64,000 nucleotides of DNA from Hyphomicrobiales bacterium. Its GTDB lineage: Bacteria > Pseudomonadota > Alphaproteobacteria > Rhizobiales > Rhizobiaceae. Shown here in pieces: positions 8,869-17,465 of this stretch; the first letter of the stretch is position 1, and the number at the start of each line of letters is the position of its first letter. Where the stretch lies: NCBI GenBank assembly GCA_900466605.1, contig UBMU01000016.1, positions 124,001-188,000 on the forward strand, given 5' to 3'. The notes under the pieces are model-generated. The model saw only the letters and a program-made list of their open reading frames with translations, ran no database searches and was not told where the DNA came from. The translations under genes and the position numbers were made by a program.

Positions 8869-9849
8869 CTATGGGATCAGCAGCGTAGTTCCGGTAGTTT
8901 TTCTGGACTCCAAATCCATGTGAGCCCGCCCGACCTCACGCAATGGATAGGTTTGGTTGATATTGATACGCACTTTGTTGCTCAAAACAACATCAAATAA
9001 CGCGTTTGCACAATTGGTTAGCTCTTCGCGGGTGGCGACGTAGGTGAAAAGCGTGGGCCGTGTCGCAAAGAGCGATCCCTTCTGTGCCAGCATTGCGAGG
9101 GTGAAGTTCTCGATTGGCCCTGAGGACTGGCCGAATGACACGAACATGCCAAGCCGCCTCAGGCAGTCCAGCGATTGCGGAAAGGTGTCGCGGCCGATCG
9201 AGTCGTAGACGACGTGGACACCTGTCCCGCCAGTGATGTCACGCACACGCTCGGCGAAATTCTCTGTGTTGTAGTTGATGACGTGGTCGTAGCCATGCTC
9301 GCGTGCCAAACGCACCTTGCTGTCTGACCCAGCCGTGCCGATTACCGTCGCACCGAGTGCCTTGGCCCACTGGCCCGCGATGAGGCCGACGCCACCGGCT
9401 GCAGCATGAAACAAAATTGCGGTGTCTGGGCCAACCTTGTATGTCCGGTTGAGCAGATACTCTGCAGTCATTCCCTTGAGCATCATCGAGGCTGCGGTTT
9501 CCAGGGAAATTCCGTCAGGAACCTTCACGAGGTGCTTCGTCTCGATATTGCGCTCGACGCTGTAGGCGCCATCCGCGCTTGCATAAGCGACGCGATCGCC
9601 AACCTTGAAATCATCCACGCCAGATCCGACTGCGGTCACGGTGCCGGCCGCTTCCTTGCCAGTCACGAAAGGCAGTTGTGGCGCGGTGTAGAGGCCTGTC
9701 CGGAAGTAGACGTCGATGAAGTTCAGGCCAATGGCGGCGTGTTTAATCTGGACTTGCCCTGCGCCCGGTGCCGGCAGATCGACCTCGACATACTCGAGCA
9801 CATCGGGTCCGCCGGTCCTGCTGAACGAGACCGCGTGCGTCTTTGCCAT
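8869..9849 (-). CDS. qor: NADPH:quinone oxidoreductase, zinc-independent MDR family
   Basis: A 326-residue cytosolic protein of the quinone oxidoreductase group of medium-chain dehydrogenases, predicted to reduce quinones with NADPH. The N-terminal GroES-like part includes NFIDVYFRTGLY, and the Rossmann part has AAAGGVGLIAGQWAKALGA as the nucleotide-binding turn. The zinc-binding cysteines of alcohol dehydrogenases are absent, as expected for this group. The ATG at 9849 has AGGAGAAGG before it. The gene lies 9 bp after pcs on the same strand, so the two probably share a promoter, although no metabolic link is obvious. Confidence 0.9.
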   Translation of the reverse strand: MAKTHAVSFSRTGGPDVLEYVEVDLPAPGAGQVQIKHAAIGLNFIDVYFRTGLYTAPQLPFVTGKEAAGTVTAVGSGVDDFKVGDRVAYASADGAYSVERNIETKHLVKVPDGISLETAASMMLKGMTAEYLLNRTYKVGPDTAILFHAAAGGVGLIAGQWAKALGATVIGTAGSDSKVRLAREHGYDHVINYNTENFAERVRDITGGTGVHVVYDSIGRDTFPQSLDCLRRLGMFVSFGQSSGPIENFTLAMLAQKGSLFATRPTLFTYVATREELTNCANALFDVVLSNKVRININQTYPLREVGRAHMDLESRKTTGTTLLIP

Positions 9850-9858
9850 TGCCTTCTC

Positions 9859-10587
9859 CTAATCGCGACGTCCAAGCGCCGGGAAGAGCTGCAGCACGGC
9901 GCCGATGCAATAGAGGTAGATACCGCTCACGACAAAGAGGACAAGCGCCCAATGCGGGATGACAAAATGCATCAGCAGCGCATACATTCCGAGCGCCGAC
10001 CATAGGAAGAACACACCGAGGTTGAGCGGCCTTAGGCGCTGGACGCGGACGGGGTGGAGAAAATTGATCGGCAGGAACGTCAGGACCACGGAAACGATGA
10101 CGACGGCAAGCGCTGTGATCGCGCTGGCATCGATGACGAACAGCGTGAAGACGATCATGTTCCAGACCACTGGGAAGCCCGAGAAGAAATACTCGTCAGT
10201 CTTCATGCCGGTATCAGCGTAGTAGATTGCGCTCGACACGACGATCATGCCTGCAGCCACGAACGACCATGGTTCGCCAATCATGCCGCTCTGATAGAGC
10301 GCAAAGGCTGGGAGCAGAACATAGGTGACATAGTCGATGATATTATCGAGCGTATCACCCGACCAGTTTGGAAGTACTTCTTTGACGCTCACCTTGCGGG
10401 CGATCGGTCCGTCGATGCCGTCGACGAGAAGTGCAAGGCCGAGCCACCAGAACATGTCGATGAAACGATGTTCGGCGGCAGCGACCACTCCGAGAAACGC
10501 GAGGAACGACCCGGATGCCGTCAGAATATGGACGGAAAATGCGCGCATCTCCGCGTAAGGTACGCGTTTGTAATTGAAAATCTTCAT
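9859..10587 (-). CDS. pcs: Phosphatidylcholine synthase
   Basis: A 242-residue inner-membrane enzyme that condenses choline with CDP-diacylglycerol to give phosphatidylcholine and CMP, a one-step route found mainly in host-associated alphaproteobacteria such as Sinorhizobium and Agrobacterium. The CDP-alcohol phosphotransferase motif is visible as DGIDGPIARKVSVKE followed by GDTLDNIIDY, with the spacing typical of Pcs. About seven to eight hydrophobic segments follow. The ATG at 10587 is preceded by GGGGAA. It is transcribed divergently from fpr across a 245-bp gap and probably leads the operon with qor. Exogenous choline dependence is family knowledge. Confidence 0.93.
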   Translation of the reverse strand: MKIFNYKRVPYAEMRAFSVHILTASGSFLAFLGVVAAAEHRFIDMFWWLGLALLVDGIDGPIARKVSVKEVLPNWSGDTLDNIIDYVTYVLLPAFALYQSGMIGEPWSFVAAGMIVVSSAIYYADTGMKTDEYFFSGFPVVWNMIVFTLFVIDASAITALAVVIVSVVLTFLPINFLHPVRVQRLRPLNLGVFFLWSALGMYALLMHFVIPHWALVLFVVSGIYLYCIGAVLQLFPALGRRD

Positions 10588-10832
10588 GTTTCCCCGAGCA
10601 GCCTATGGCGTCCGCGCCCGGCAGACGCGGTTTTTGCCTAATATGCATCCTTTGCTTCGCTTCGCCAGCGCAAAAGCGACGAAGCCCTGCAGGGCGTCGG
10701 AATCCTGACACTGACATGCATATTTCGCGCAAGTTGCTTGAGAAAGAATGGAATACCTTTCATCACAACACTATTTGTAATATCTGGCTGCCATCAGAAC
10801 ATTGTGCGACGAATACGGGATCCGATACCGAA

Positions 10833-11645
10833 ATGAACGCCCCTGCAAAGACCGAAGACTTCGCCTCCCCGATTCCGGCGGGAGTCTATGCCGAAACTGT
10901 GCTTAGCGTGACGCATTATACGGATCACCTGTTCCGGTTTACGATGACGCGTCCGCAGGGCTTCCGTTTCCGGTCCGGCGAATTCGCAATGATCGGCCTC
11001 ATGGTCGAGGGCAAGCCGATCTTCCGTGCCTATTCGATCGCAAGCCCCGCTTGGGCTGAAGAGCTCGAGTTCTTCTCTATCAAAGTTCCGGATGGACCGC
11101 TGACTTCGCATCTGCAGGCGATCAAGCCTGGCGATCAGGTCCTGATGCGCAAGAAGCCGACGGGGACGCTGGTGCTCGATGCACTAACGCCGGGTCGCCG
11201 CCTTTATATGTTTTCGACCGGCACCGGCATCGCGCCCTTCGCGAGCCTGATCCGCGATCCGGAGACCTACGAGAAGTACGAGGAAGTCATCCTCACGCAC
11301 ACAACCCGCGATGTCGCCGAACTGAAGTACGGCTTCGACCTCGTCGAGGAAATCAAGAACGACGAGCTCCTCCAGGAAGTCGTCGGCGACAAGCTGCGCC
11401 ACTATGCGACGGTCACCCGCGAAGACTTCGAGTACCGCGGCCGCATTACGGATCTGATTTCGTCAGGCAAGCTCTTCACGGATCTCGGCGTTCCACCGCT
11501 CGATCCGTCAATCGATCGCGGCATGATCTGCGGCTCCTCGGCGATGCTGAAGGATACCAAGGAACTGCTGGAAAAGGCTGGCCTCAACGAGGGAGCAAAC
11601 AGCAAGCCGGCGGAGTTTGTGATCGAACGCGCATTCGTTGGTTAA
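10833..11645 (+). CDS. fpr: Ferredoxin--NADP+ reductase
   Basis: A 270-residue flavoprotein that moves electrons between NADPH and ferredoxin or flavodoxin. The FAD-binding signature FRAYSIASPAW is present (RxYS type), followed by the NADP-binding GTGIAPFASLIRD and a C-terminal stretch ending AFVG, matching bacterial subclass I reductases. I start at the ATG at 10833 (MNAPAKTEDF); the open frame runs 76 codons further upstream but is probably untranslated leader. It stands alone, followed by a clear terminator. Confidence 0.92.
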   Translation: MNAPAKTEDFASPIPAGVYAETVLSVTHYTDHLFRFTMTRPQGFRFRSGEFAMIGLMVEGKPIFRAYSIASPAWAEELEFFSIKVPDGPLTSHLQAIKPGDQVLMRKKPTGTLVLDALTPGRRLYMFSTGTGIAPFASLIRDPETYEKYEEVILTHTTRDVAELKYGFDLVEEIKNDELLQEVVGDKLRHYATVTREDFEYRGRITDLISSGKLFTDLGVPPLDPSIDRGMICGSSAMLKDTKELLEKAGLNEGANSKPAEFVIERAFVG

Positions 11646-11667
11646 ATCATCAAGACGCAGCTGCTTG

Positions 11668-11689
11668 CGGCCCCTCACGGGGCCGTTTT
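11668..11689 (+). terminator. Rho-independent terminator of fpr
   Basis: The stem CGGCCCC / GGGGCCG with a 4-nt loop is followed by TTTT, beginning 23 bp after the fpr stop. The T run abuts the stop codon of the convergent GntR gene. Confidence 0.85.
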
Positions 11690-12306
11690 CAATTGTGGCT
11701 GCTGAGGTACTTGATCAATGCGCTCATTGCTTGGCCGGCGTCTTTGGACCGGCCCTGCTGGATCGCCCGTATAACCCCGACATGCAGTGAGATCGATTGA
11801 TCCATCCGGTCTGGATTGCCGGACGTGGACCAGAGCCGACGAGAATGAGTCTGAACCGGCCCAAGAGCCGACGTTATGAAACTGTTCGGGCAGGCTTCTT
11901 CGAGGATTTCGTCAAAGGTCTTGTCTGCGGCGAAGAATGCCGCAAGGTCGCCGGTCGTAGCGCACATTTCCATCGCATGGGCGCATTCGCCCAATTCCCT
12001 TCGCTGCTCCGACGTGGCGAAATCGGCAGCAAGTGAGGCTGCAATCGGTTCAAGTTCCCGGCGAACCTGCATCACGTTCTCATGGTCGGTTGGCTTGATT
12101 TCGGCCACCTGCAATCCGACGCGCGGCTTCACCACGATCAGCCCTTGCCACGCCAGCTTCTGAATTGCCTCGCGCACCGGTGTACGGCCGTGCCCGGCAA
12201 GCTCGATCAAATGCTTCTCGGTCACCAAGGCGCCCGGCTGCAACGTCAACGTCACAATCGCATGCTCCAGGGTGAGATAGGCAAGATGGCTGAGTGAGTG
12301 CTGCAT
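11689..12306 (-). CDS. GntR-family (FadR/FCD subfamily) transcriptional regulator
   Basis: A 205-residue one-component regulator. The N-terminal winged helix includes EKHLIELAGHGRTPVREAIQKLAWQGLIVVKPRVG, seen here as the RTPVREAI recognition helix and a beta-hairpin. The C-terminal part looks like an all-helical FCD ligand domain. I prefer the ATG at 12306, with GGAG twelve bases upstream, over a TTG at 12327. It is a lone gene between fpr and the efflux operon; its ligand is unknown. A perfect palindrome at 12363-12372 upstream could be its own operator. Confidence 0.85.
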   Translation of the reverse strand: MQHSLSHLAYLTLEHAIVTLTLQPGALVTEKHLIELAGHGRTPVREAIQKLAWQGLIVVKPRVGLQVAEIKPTDHENVMQVRRELEPIAASLAADFATSEQRRELGECAHAMEMCATTGDLAAFFAADKTFDEILEEACPNSFITSALGPVQTHSRRLWSTSGNPDRMDQSISLHVGVIRAIQQGRSKDAGQAMSALIKYLSSHN

Positions 12307-12362
12307 GTCGCGTATCCGGCTCCACAAGATGTTGCATGTCGCGACGACGACCGTGTGGTTGA

Positions 12363-12372
12363 TGATATATCA
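12363..12372. promoter_or_regulatory. Palindrome upstream of the GntR gene, possible operator
   Basis: TGATATATCA is a perfect 10-bp palindrome 57 bp upstream of the GntR start codon, in a 273-bp non-coding stretch (12307-12579) where I see no other element. FCD-type regulators often bind short AT-centred palindromes and repress themselves, so autoregulation is a reasonable inference. Confidence 0.35.
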
Positions 12373-12579
12373 GTGTTTTCCCGGACGGCAAGCTGATGCC
12401 GCTGGCATCGATCCTACCGACTATGGGCGTCTCTATCATTCGCTGCGAAACAAAGGTCGGGCAGCGCGCCTGGTCGAGTGAGCGCGCACATCAAACTTAC
12501 GCCCTGCCCTCCAGATCCATTGATTCTCGATAGGTCAGCGGCGGGAGTTATGCGGAGGCAGAGGCGGCGCGTGCCACGC

Positions 12580-13788
12580 TCATTCATGCCTCAGCGCATC
12601 GATCGGGTTGAGCTGTGCCGCACGGCGAGCCGGGAAGTAGCCGAACACCATTCCTATTGCAGCTGAGAATGCGAACGCCACCGCGATCATCATGGGGCTT
12701 ACCACGAAAGGCACCTTGAGGAGGGTTACTGCTCCATAGCCAAGTCCCACTCCCAGGAGTATCCCTGCGACGCCACCGAATATCGATAGCGCCACCGCCT
12801 CGACAAGGAACTGCAGCAGCACCTGCTTTTCCAACGCGCCGATTGCCAGGCGTATGCCGATCTCCCGGGTGCGTTCGGTCACCGACACCAGCATGATGTT
12901 CATGATCCCAATCCCGCCGACGAGGAGGCTGATTGCGGCGACCGCTCCCAGCAGACTCGTCAGCAGCGTGGTGGTACCCGTCATCGCGTCGGCAATCTGT
13001 GTCATGTCGTTGACGCTGAAATCGTCTTCGCGCCCCGGTATGATCTTGCGTCGTTCACGGAGCAGATTTTCGGTCTCTCCCTGAACTTTGGATGTCGAGA
13101 CACCATCACGCGCCGAAATAACGATCATTTGGACGTTGGCATTGGCCTTGCCTCCGATCCGGCGTTGATAGACCTTGACGGGCATGATCACGACATCGTC
13201 CTGGTCGTTGCCCATGCCTGATTGGCCACGCTTGGCAAGGACGCCGATGACGCTGCACGAAACCTTGCCGACACGGAGCTGCTGGCCTGAGGGATCGGCG
13301 GCGCCGAAGAGTTGGGAACGTACTGTCTCGCCGAGGATGCAGCGAGGGCGTCCGCGTTCCTCTGCCGCATCGAAGGTGCGGCCGATCGCCATGTCCCAGT
13401 CCTGCGCGATGAAGTAGTCGTTGGTGGTTCCCATCACCGTCGTCGAATGGCTCTGCCCGCCATAGATGACTGTCCCGGTGGTCTGATTGAGCGGGGCCGT
13501 CGCACGAAGACCGCCAACCTGGTCGCGGATGGCATCGACATCCTTGACTGTGAAGCGGCGTGCCTCCGAACTTGCGCGACCGGGACCGAACTGACCCGGG
13601 CGTGCAAACAGCATATTCGTGCCAAGCCTGGAAAGCTCCGCTGAGACCTGGGCGGTCGTACCATTGCCGATCGTTACCAGCGCAATGACTGCCGCAACGC
13701 CGATGACGACGCCAAGAACGGTAAGGAAAGAGCGAAGCATGTTTCGGCTGATCGCGCGAAGCGCAAGTTTCAGCGTCTCAAAGAACAT
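12580..13788 (-). CDS. MacB-like ABC transporter permease
   Basis: A 402-residue inner-membrane protein with the FtsX/MacB layout. One transmembrane segment lies near residues 15-40 (SFLTVLGVVIGVAAVIALVT), then a large periplasmic domain, then three segments at the C terminus, ending NPIDALRHE, which is typical of MacB. I start at the ATG at 13788; it overlaps the end of the ATPase gene by 11 bp. With the separate ATPase and the adaptor upstream it should form a tripartite efflux or export pump; no TolC-type outer-membrane gene is adjacent. The substrate is unknown. Confidence 0.88.
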   Translation of the reverse strand: MFFETLKLALRAISRNMLRSFLTVLGVVIGVAAVIALVTIGNGTTAQVSAELSRLGTNMLFARPGQFGPGRASSEARRFTVKDVDAIRDQVGGLRATAPLNQTTGTVIYGGQSHSTTVMGTTNDYFIAQDWDMAIGRTFDAAEERGRPRCILGETVRSQLFGAADPSGQQLRVGKVSCSVIGVLAKRGQSGMGNDQDDVVIMPVKVYQRRIGGKANANVQMIVISARDGVSTSKVQGETENLLRERRKIIPGREDDFSVNDMTQIADAMTGTTTLLTSLLGAVAAISLLVGGIGIMNIMLVSVTERTREIGIRLAIGALEKQVLLQFLVEAVALSIFGGVAGILLGVGLGYGAVTLLKVPFVVSPMMIAVAFAFSAAIGMVFGYFPARRAAQLNPIDALRHE

Positions 13789-14494
13789 GGTCAGCCCTCC
13801 CGCCGTGCTCGGCTTCGGTTTCGAGCTTGCCGTCAATGAAGCGCAACAGGCGCTGGGCGTAAGCAGCAATGTCCGGCTCATGGGTGACCATGACAATGGT
13901 GATACCCTGCTCACGGTTCAATCGCGTCATCAGGTCCATGATCTCGATGCTGGTCTTGGTGTCGAGGTTGCCGGTTGGCTCGTCCGCCAGAAGCAGCGAG
14001 GGTTCGGTCACAATCGCCCGTGCGATGGCGACACGTTGCTGTTGGCCGCCGGAAAGTTCCTGCGTCTTGTGATGCTCGCGCCCGGAAAGCCCCACCAGGC
14101 CGAGTGCTTCCTTTGCCTTGCGGTGGCGCTCGCTTGCCGGCATCCCGCGGTAAATCAGCGGCAACTCCACGTTTTCCAACGCCGAGGTGCGCGGCAGCAG
14201 GTTGAACCCCTGAAATACGAAACCGAGCATATGACGGCGCAGCAATGTCAGTTGGCTGCGGTCGAAGCCTTGCGTTGACACGCCTTGGAAAAGGTAGTCG
14301 CCGGTGCTCGGCACATCGAGGCAACCAAGAATATTCATCGCCGTCGACTTACCTGAGCCGGAGGGGCCCATGATGGCGACGAATTCATGCTCTCCGATTG
14401 ATAGATCGACCTGATTGAGGGCGCGAATTGCAGCCTCTCCGTGACCGTAGATCTTTGACACCTGCTTGAATTCGATGAGTGGCGGGCTCGTCAT
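13778..14494 (-). CDS. MacB/LolD-like ABC transporter ATPase
   Basis: A 238-residue ATPase with Walker A GPSGSGKS (residues 43-50), signature [14 protein letters not shown] and Walker [13 protein letters not shown]. This is the DEPTGNLDT pattern shared by LolD, FtsE and MacB. In E. coli MacB the ATPase is fused to the membrane part; here it is a separate gene overlapping the permease by 11 bp. GAGGCG precedes the ATG at 14494. It follows the adaptor gene by 12 bp, completing a three-gene operon. Confidence 0.9.
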   Translation of the reverse strand: MTSPPLIEFKQVSKIYGHGEAAIRALNQVDLSIGEHEFVAIMGPSGSGKSTAMNILGCLDVPSTGDYLFQGVSTQGFDRSQLTLLRRHMLGFVFQGFNLLPRTSALENVELPLIYRGMPASERHRKAKEALGLVGLSGREHHKTQELSGGQQQRVAIARAIVTEPSLLLADEPTGNLDTKTSIEIMDLMTRLNREQGITIVMVTHEPDIAAYAQRLLRFIDGKLETEAEHGGRADHVL

Positions 14495-14506
14495 CTTGCG
14501 CCTCGC

Positions 14507-15802
14507 CTACTTCGTTTGCGAGGTGGCGTCGGTAATCACGGCGTCGTTTTCCTTCAAGTCGCCGGAAACGATCTGGGTGAATTGTCCGTCGGAGGATCCC
14601 ACTTGGATGATCACCGCTGCCGGCTTGCCTCCTTTCAGCACCCATAGGCGTCGCTTTGCGCCAGTCAGGGCCTCACCCTGGTTGCCGGTCCGCGGTCCCA
14701 TGCGCGGTGGTCGGAACAGACCGAAGATGCCGCGGCTTCGGGCGGATTCTGCGGCTGGGGGCGCATATCGAAGCGCTGAATTGGGAACCATCAGCGTATT
14801 CTTGACCGCTTCCACCGTCACGTCGGCCGTGGCAGTCATACCGGGACGCAACAACAGATCGGCATTCTCGACCGACAGGATAGCCTTGTATGTCACGACG
14901 TTGTTCGTGGTCTCCGACGCAAATCGGATTTGCTTGATCTCAGCCGGAAAGGTTCTGTTGGGGTAGGCATCGACCGTGAACGTCGCCTTTTGGCCGACCG
15001 CGATCTGGCCGACATCGGCCTCGTCGACATCGACCTGCAGCTCCATCTTCTTGAGATCGCCGGCGATGACGAAGAGGACAGGCGCCGACAGCGACGCGGC
15101 GACGGTTGCGCCCGGATCGACCGAACGCGTGAGAACCACGCCGTTGATCGGCGAGACGATCTTCGCCTTGGCAAGGTTCACTTCGGCGAGCCGCAGGTCA
15201 GCCTCTGCAGAAAGAACGGCAGCGACATTGATGTCCTTTGCAGCGGCTGCAGAATCAAACTTGTACTGCGCATCCTCGAGGCTCTGCTGTGTCGAAACGT
15301 TGCTCTGGACGAGGTTACGGAAACGCTCGAACGAACTTCTGGCTGATTCGAGGTCGGCCGTCGCTTTGACCACGCTGGCTTTGGCCGAATCAAGCTTCGC
15401 CCGCGAGCTCTTGACGTCAGCCTCGAGCTTGTTGGTATCGAGTGCCGCCAGAACTTCGCCAGCCTTGACCTCGCTGTTATAGTCGACGTTGACGTCGCGA
15501 ACCGTGCCGGACAGCTCGCTTGATATATCCACCTGCTCCGTGGGCTGCACCGATCCCGTTGCCGTCACAAGCACGGTGAGGTCGCCCCGTTTGATGGGGC
15601 GGGTGTCGTAGCTGTATTGATTGTCCTCGCGCCCGGAATAAAAGTAGGTCGACGCACCGGAAGCAAGAGCCAAGAGAAACAATACCAATAGGCGACCACG
15701 CCAACGGCCCTTGGACTGTTTGCGTGACGCTGCAAGAACGGCCGCCAGGTCGGCGTTGGCTTTTGGCGGTTTGGTTTCGTGCGTATGCTTGACGTCGTTC
15801 AT
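14507..15802 (-). CDS. MacA/HlyD-family periplasmic adaptor protein
   Basis: A 431-residue membrane-fusion protein. A single transmembrane anchor lies near residues 38-58 (LLVLFLLALASGASTYFY). It is followed by a barrel-sandwich half (VQPTEQVDISSELSGTV), a long alpha-helical hairpin rich in Ala/Lys/Glu (about residues 130-230), and the returning lipoyl half (SPINGVVLTRSVDPGATV). It links the inner-membrane MacB-like pump to an outer-membrane channel. I prefer the ATG at 15802, which has GAGG upstream, to the ATG six codons earlier. It is the first gene of the efflux operon. Confidence 0.9.
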   Translation of the reverse strand: MNDVKHTHETKPPKANADLAAVLAASRKQSKGRWRGRLLVLFLLALASGASTYFYSGREDNQYSYDTRPIKRGDLTVLVTATGSVQPTEQVDISSELSGTVRDVNVDYNSEVKAGEVLAALDTNKLEADVKSSRAKLDSAKASVVKATADLESARSSFERFRNLVQSNVSTQQSLEDAQYKFDSAAAAKDINVAAVLSAEADLRLAEVNLAKAKIVSPINGVVLTRSVDPGATVAASLSAPVLFVIAGDLKKMELQVDVDEADVGQIAVGQKATFTVDAYPNRTFPAEIKQIRFASETTNNVVTYKAILSVENADLLLRPGMTATADVTVEAVKNTLMVPNSALRYAPPAAESARSRGIFGLFRPPRMGPRTGNQGEALTGAKRRLWVLKGGKPAAVIIQVGSSDGQFTQIVSGDLKENDAVITDATSQTK

Positions 15803-16171
15803 TCCGGCCTCGATCAACATGCTGCTAATGCAGCCGCAACCAAGATGAGCATGTCAAAGCTGAACGGCGGATTAGCATCGGGCCCGGATTGGCACGAAAT
15901 GGCGACGGAATGAAATGAAATCTTGGTAATGAGAGTTCAGTTTTGCGTTTAATGGTATCGAAGGCAGCCCTCGTCTCGCGCTGGCAATCAGCTGCGGTTT
16001 CGTATCAATATCGTCGTGCTCACCTAACTACGATCACCAAACGCAGGGTGTATAAGAACCCCTTCTACCTAAGGTGCTGCATGCAATGCAGTGGCACATC
16101 AAAGGTGGAGAGCTGGCGTCTATCAGCGTGCTTTCCACAAAGACGACACCAAGCCCCGCTCCATTGGAACG
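15803..16171. other. Non-coding stretch upstream of the efflux operon
   Basis: These 369 bases hold no convincing gene on either strand. The left end should carry the promoter of the efflux operon, but I could not pick one with confidence. A short inverted repeat CTGCAT-GCA-ATGCAG lies at 16077-16091. A 150-codon open frame on the plus strand has no ribosome site and no recognisable composition. Confidence 0.5.
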
Positions 16172-16366
16172 TCATGAGTGAGCCGGCAGACGCCGCTTGG
16201 CGGCCATCAGGAGATCGAGTTCGGTCGCGGAAGGTCCAAACTTTTCGTAGAGCCGCTTCGCTTCGGTTTCTTCAAGCCGATATTTCCTGGCAAACTCACC
16301 GAGGCTGTAGGGGCGTCCGCGTAGGACCTTTCGGGTTGCCGGTATGTGTAAGCTCACGCTGGTCAT
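16172..16366 (-). CDS. Small basic hypothetical protein (64 aa)
   Basis: A 64-residue basic cytoplasmic protein. It is supported by an almost perfect AAGGAGGA site eight bases before the ATG and by coherent helical composition (GEFARKYRLEETEAKRLYEK, then FGPSATELDLLMAAKRR). The helix-turn-helix-like spacing recalls DUF3606-type small proteins of rhizobia, but I cannot assign a family with certainty. It stands alone between the efflux operon and tRNA-Lys, in a region with other small genes. Confidence 0.7.
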   Translation of the reverse strand: MTSVSLHIPATRKVLRGRPYSLGEFARKYRLEETEAKRLYEKFGPSATELDLLMAAKRRLPAHS

Positions 16367-16479
16367 GGAATCCTCCTTTGTTGCGTAAGGACTAGCTAGC
16401 GCATCACGCGGGTTTGTGAAGATGTTGGAGGTTTCTTGGAAGAGATTGATTCAATTAATTTTTTTTTGGGAACAATCCG

Positions 16480-16663
16480 GCTTCTCGCGCATTTACAACG
16501 CGAGATTATGAGCCGCGTCAAGCGGACGCGGCGGCGCGAAAGGGTGTCCGGATTTTTCCGCTTATCCGGGCGGCCAATGAAACGGCAATCGAGTTTTCGC
16601 CCGTCCGGTTCATGATCTCGTTTCCCCCAACTTTGCAAAGCGCCTACGGGCGCTTTTCTTTTG
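16480..16663 (+). ncRNA. Candidate small RNA ending in an orphan terminator
   Basis: Several hairpins follow each other: CTCGCG/CGCGAG (16484-16504), GCCGCGTC/GACGCGGC (16512-16532), and CCGGAT/ATCCGG (16548-16568). They end in a strong intrinsic terminator, AAAGCGCC-TACG-GGCGCTTT plus TTCTTTT (16637-16662). No plus-strand protein gene lies upstream to use this terminator, so an independent transcript is the simplest explanation. A single-stranded CCCCC (16624-16628) could target ribosome sites. No promoter was identified, and a 108-codon frame on the opposite strand does not look coding. Confidence 0.35.
16637..16663 (+). terminator. Orphan Rho-independent terminator
   Basis: An 8-bp stem AAAGCGCC/GGCGCTTT with a 4-nt loop runs into TTCTTTT. 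It points to a plus-strand transcript that has no protein-coding gene in the preceding 800 bp. Confidence 0.8.
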
Positions 16664-16853
16664 TCATCTTCGGGATCGACAACAAACGACAACGGCATAC
16701 CGCCGAGTTCCGCCGCTATCACGAGATAGGGCTACGGTGTTCGCGCGATGTGATCACGCAGCCTTTACGCGAAAAATAGAGGTCTCATTGTGGATCGTTT
16801 CAGGCGAGAACGCAGGAAATGTGGCTAATGCACAGAGAATGACGATTTTTCGG

Positions 16854-16882
16854 TTGACCGAAATAAGTCACCTGCATATGTT
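16854..16882 (+). promoter_or_regulatory. Sigma-70-type promoter of tRNA-Lys
   Basis: TTGACC (16854-16859) and TATGTT (16877-16882) are separated by exactly 17 bp, and the tRNA begins 37 bp after the -10. The fit to the vegetative consensus and the position make this the likely tRNA promoter. Confidence 0.7.
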
Positions 16883-16919
16883 CCGCGCACTTCCAGCCGG
16901 GCGATTGCTTGGCAGCAGG

Positions 16920-16995
16920 GAGAGCGTAGCTCAGCCGGTAGAGCAACTGACTTTTAATCAGTAGGTCTCGGGTTCGAACCCCGACGCTCTCACCA
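16920..16995 (+). tRNA. tRNA-Lys (anticodon TTT)
   Basis: The cloverleaf is complete. The acceptor stem is GAGAGCG/CGCTCTC, the D arm GCTC...GAGC, the anticodon stem ACTGA/TCAGT with loop CTTTTAA (anticodon TTT at 16953-16955), and the T arm TCGGG-TTCGAAC-CCCGA. The discriminator is A at 16992 and CCA is encoded (16993-16995). A good promoter lies just upstream. No duplicated 3' end that would mark an integrated element was noticed downstream. Confidence 0.97.
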
Positions 16996-17258
16996 ACGAA
17001 ATCAAAGATTTATCGGAGATTGTGGGTGACTGGCGGCACTTGGTTGCCACCGTATGGCAGACCTCGACCGGGACACGGTGAGGTGCAAGCTGCGCATTCT
17101 AGGATGATATGGTCTGACCGAGTCGGATTTGGTCTATCTACCTCGAAAACTTGGCGCGGAATGACTGCTCAAATGCCCATCTTCGATGCGGACAGGTGGT
17201 CGCATCCCCAAGCCACCTGTCCGCAGATACTCACCAATCATTGCCCCGTTTGACGTTT

Positions 17259-17465
17259 TCAATGCGACGTGGCCTTCCGGCTGGCCAACATCAGAATGTA
17301 GTCGTCTGCAGCATCCGCTATTGCCATTGCCACTTCCGCTGGCGCCCATCCCTTTTGCTGCGCGTCGCGGATAATCTGATGAAGTGCGGGTTCAACGTCT
17401 GCCCGGCAATCGAGCAGGCGCTGGTCATGGGCAGTCTCATTGTGAACCGACTGAAGATTTATCAT
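17259..17465 (-). CDS. Small acidic hypothetical protein (68 aa)
   Basis: A 68-residue protein of unknown function. The middle (QKGWAPAEVAMAIADAADDY) resembles a helical motif I recall from short rhizobial hypothetical proteins. A GAGGGG site lies ten bases before the ATG at 17465. Neither neighbour gives a functional hint. Frames on the opposite strand over the same bases are cysteine- and arginine-rich and look like shadows. Confidence 0.65.
   Translation of the reverse strand: MINLQSVHNETAHDQRLLDCRADVEPALHQIIRDAQQKGWAPAEVAMAIADAADDYILMLASRKATSH

Noticed and set aside
15893..15910. A possible sigma-54 promoter (TGGCAC at about 15890)
   Set aside because: The -24-like TGGCAC is present but the required TTGC at the -12 spacing is missing (GGCG instead).
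16396..16722. A 108-codon minus-strand frame near the orphan terminator
   Set aside because: No ribosome site, unusual composition (many Arg/Lys/Ser), and it covers strong plus-strand hairpins that suggest non-coding sequence.
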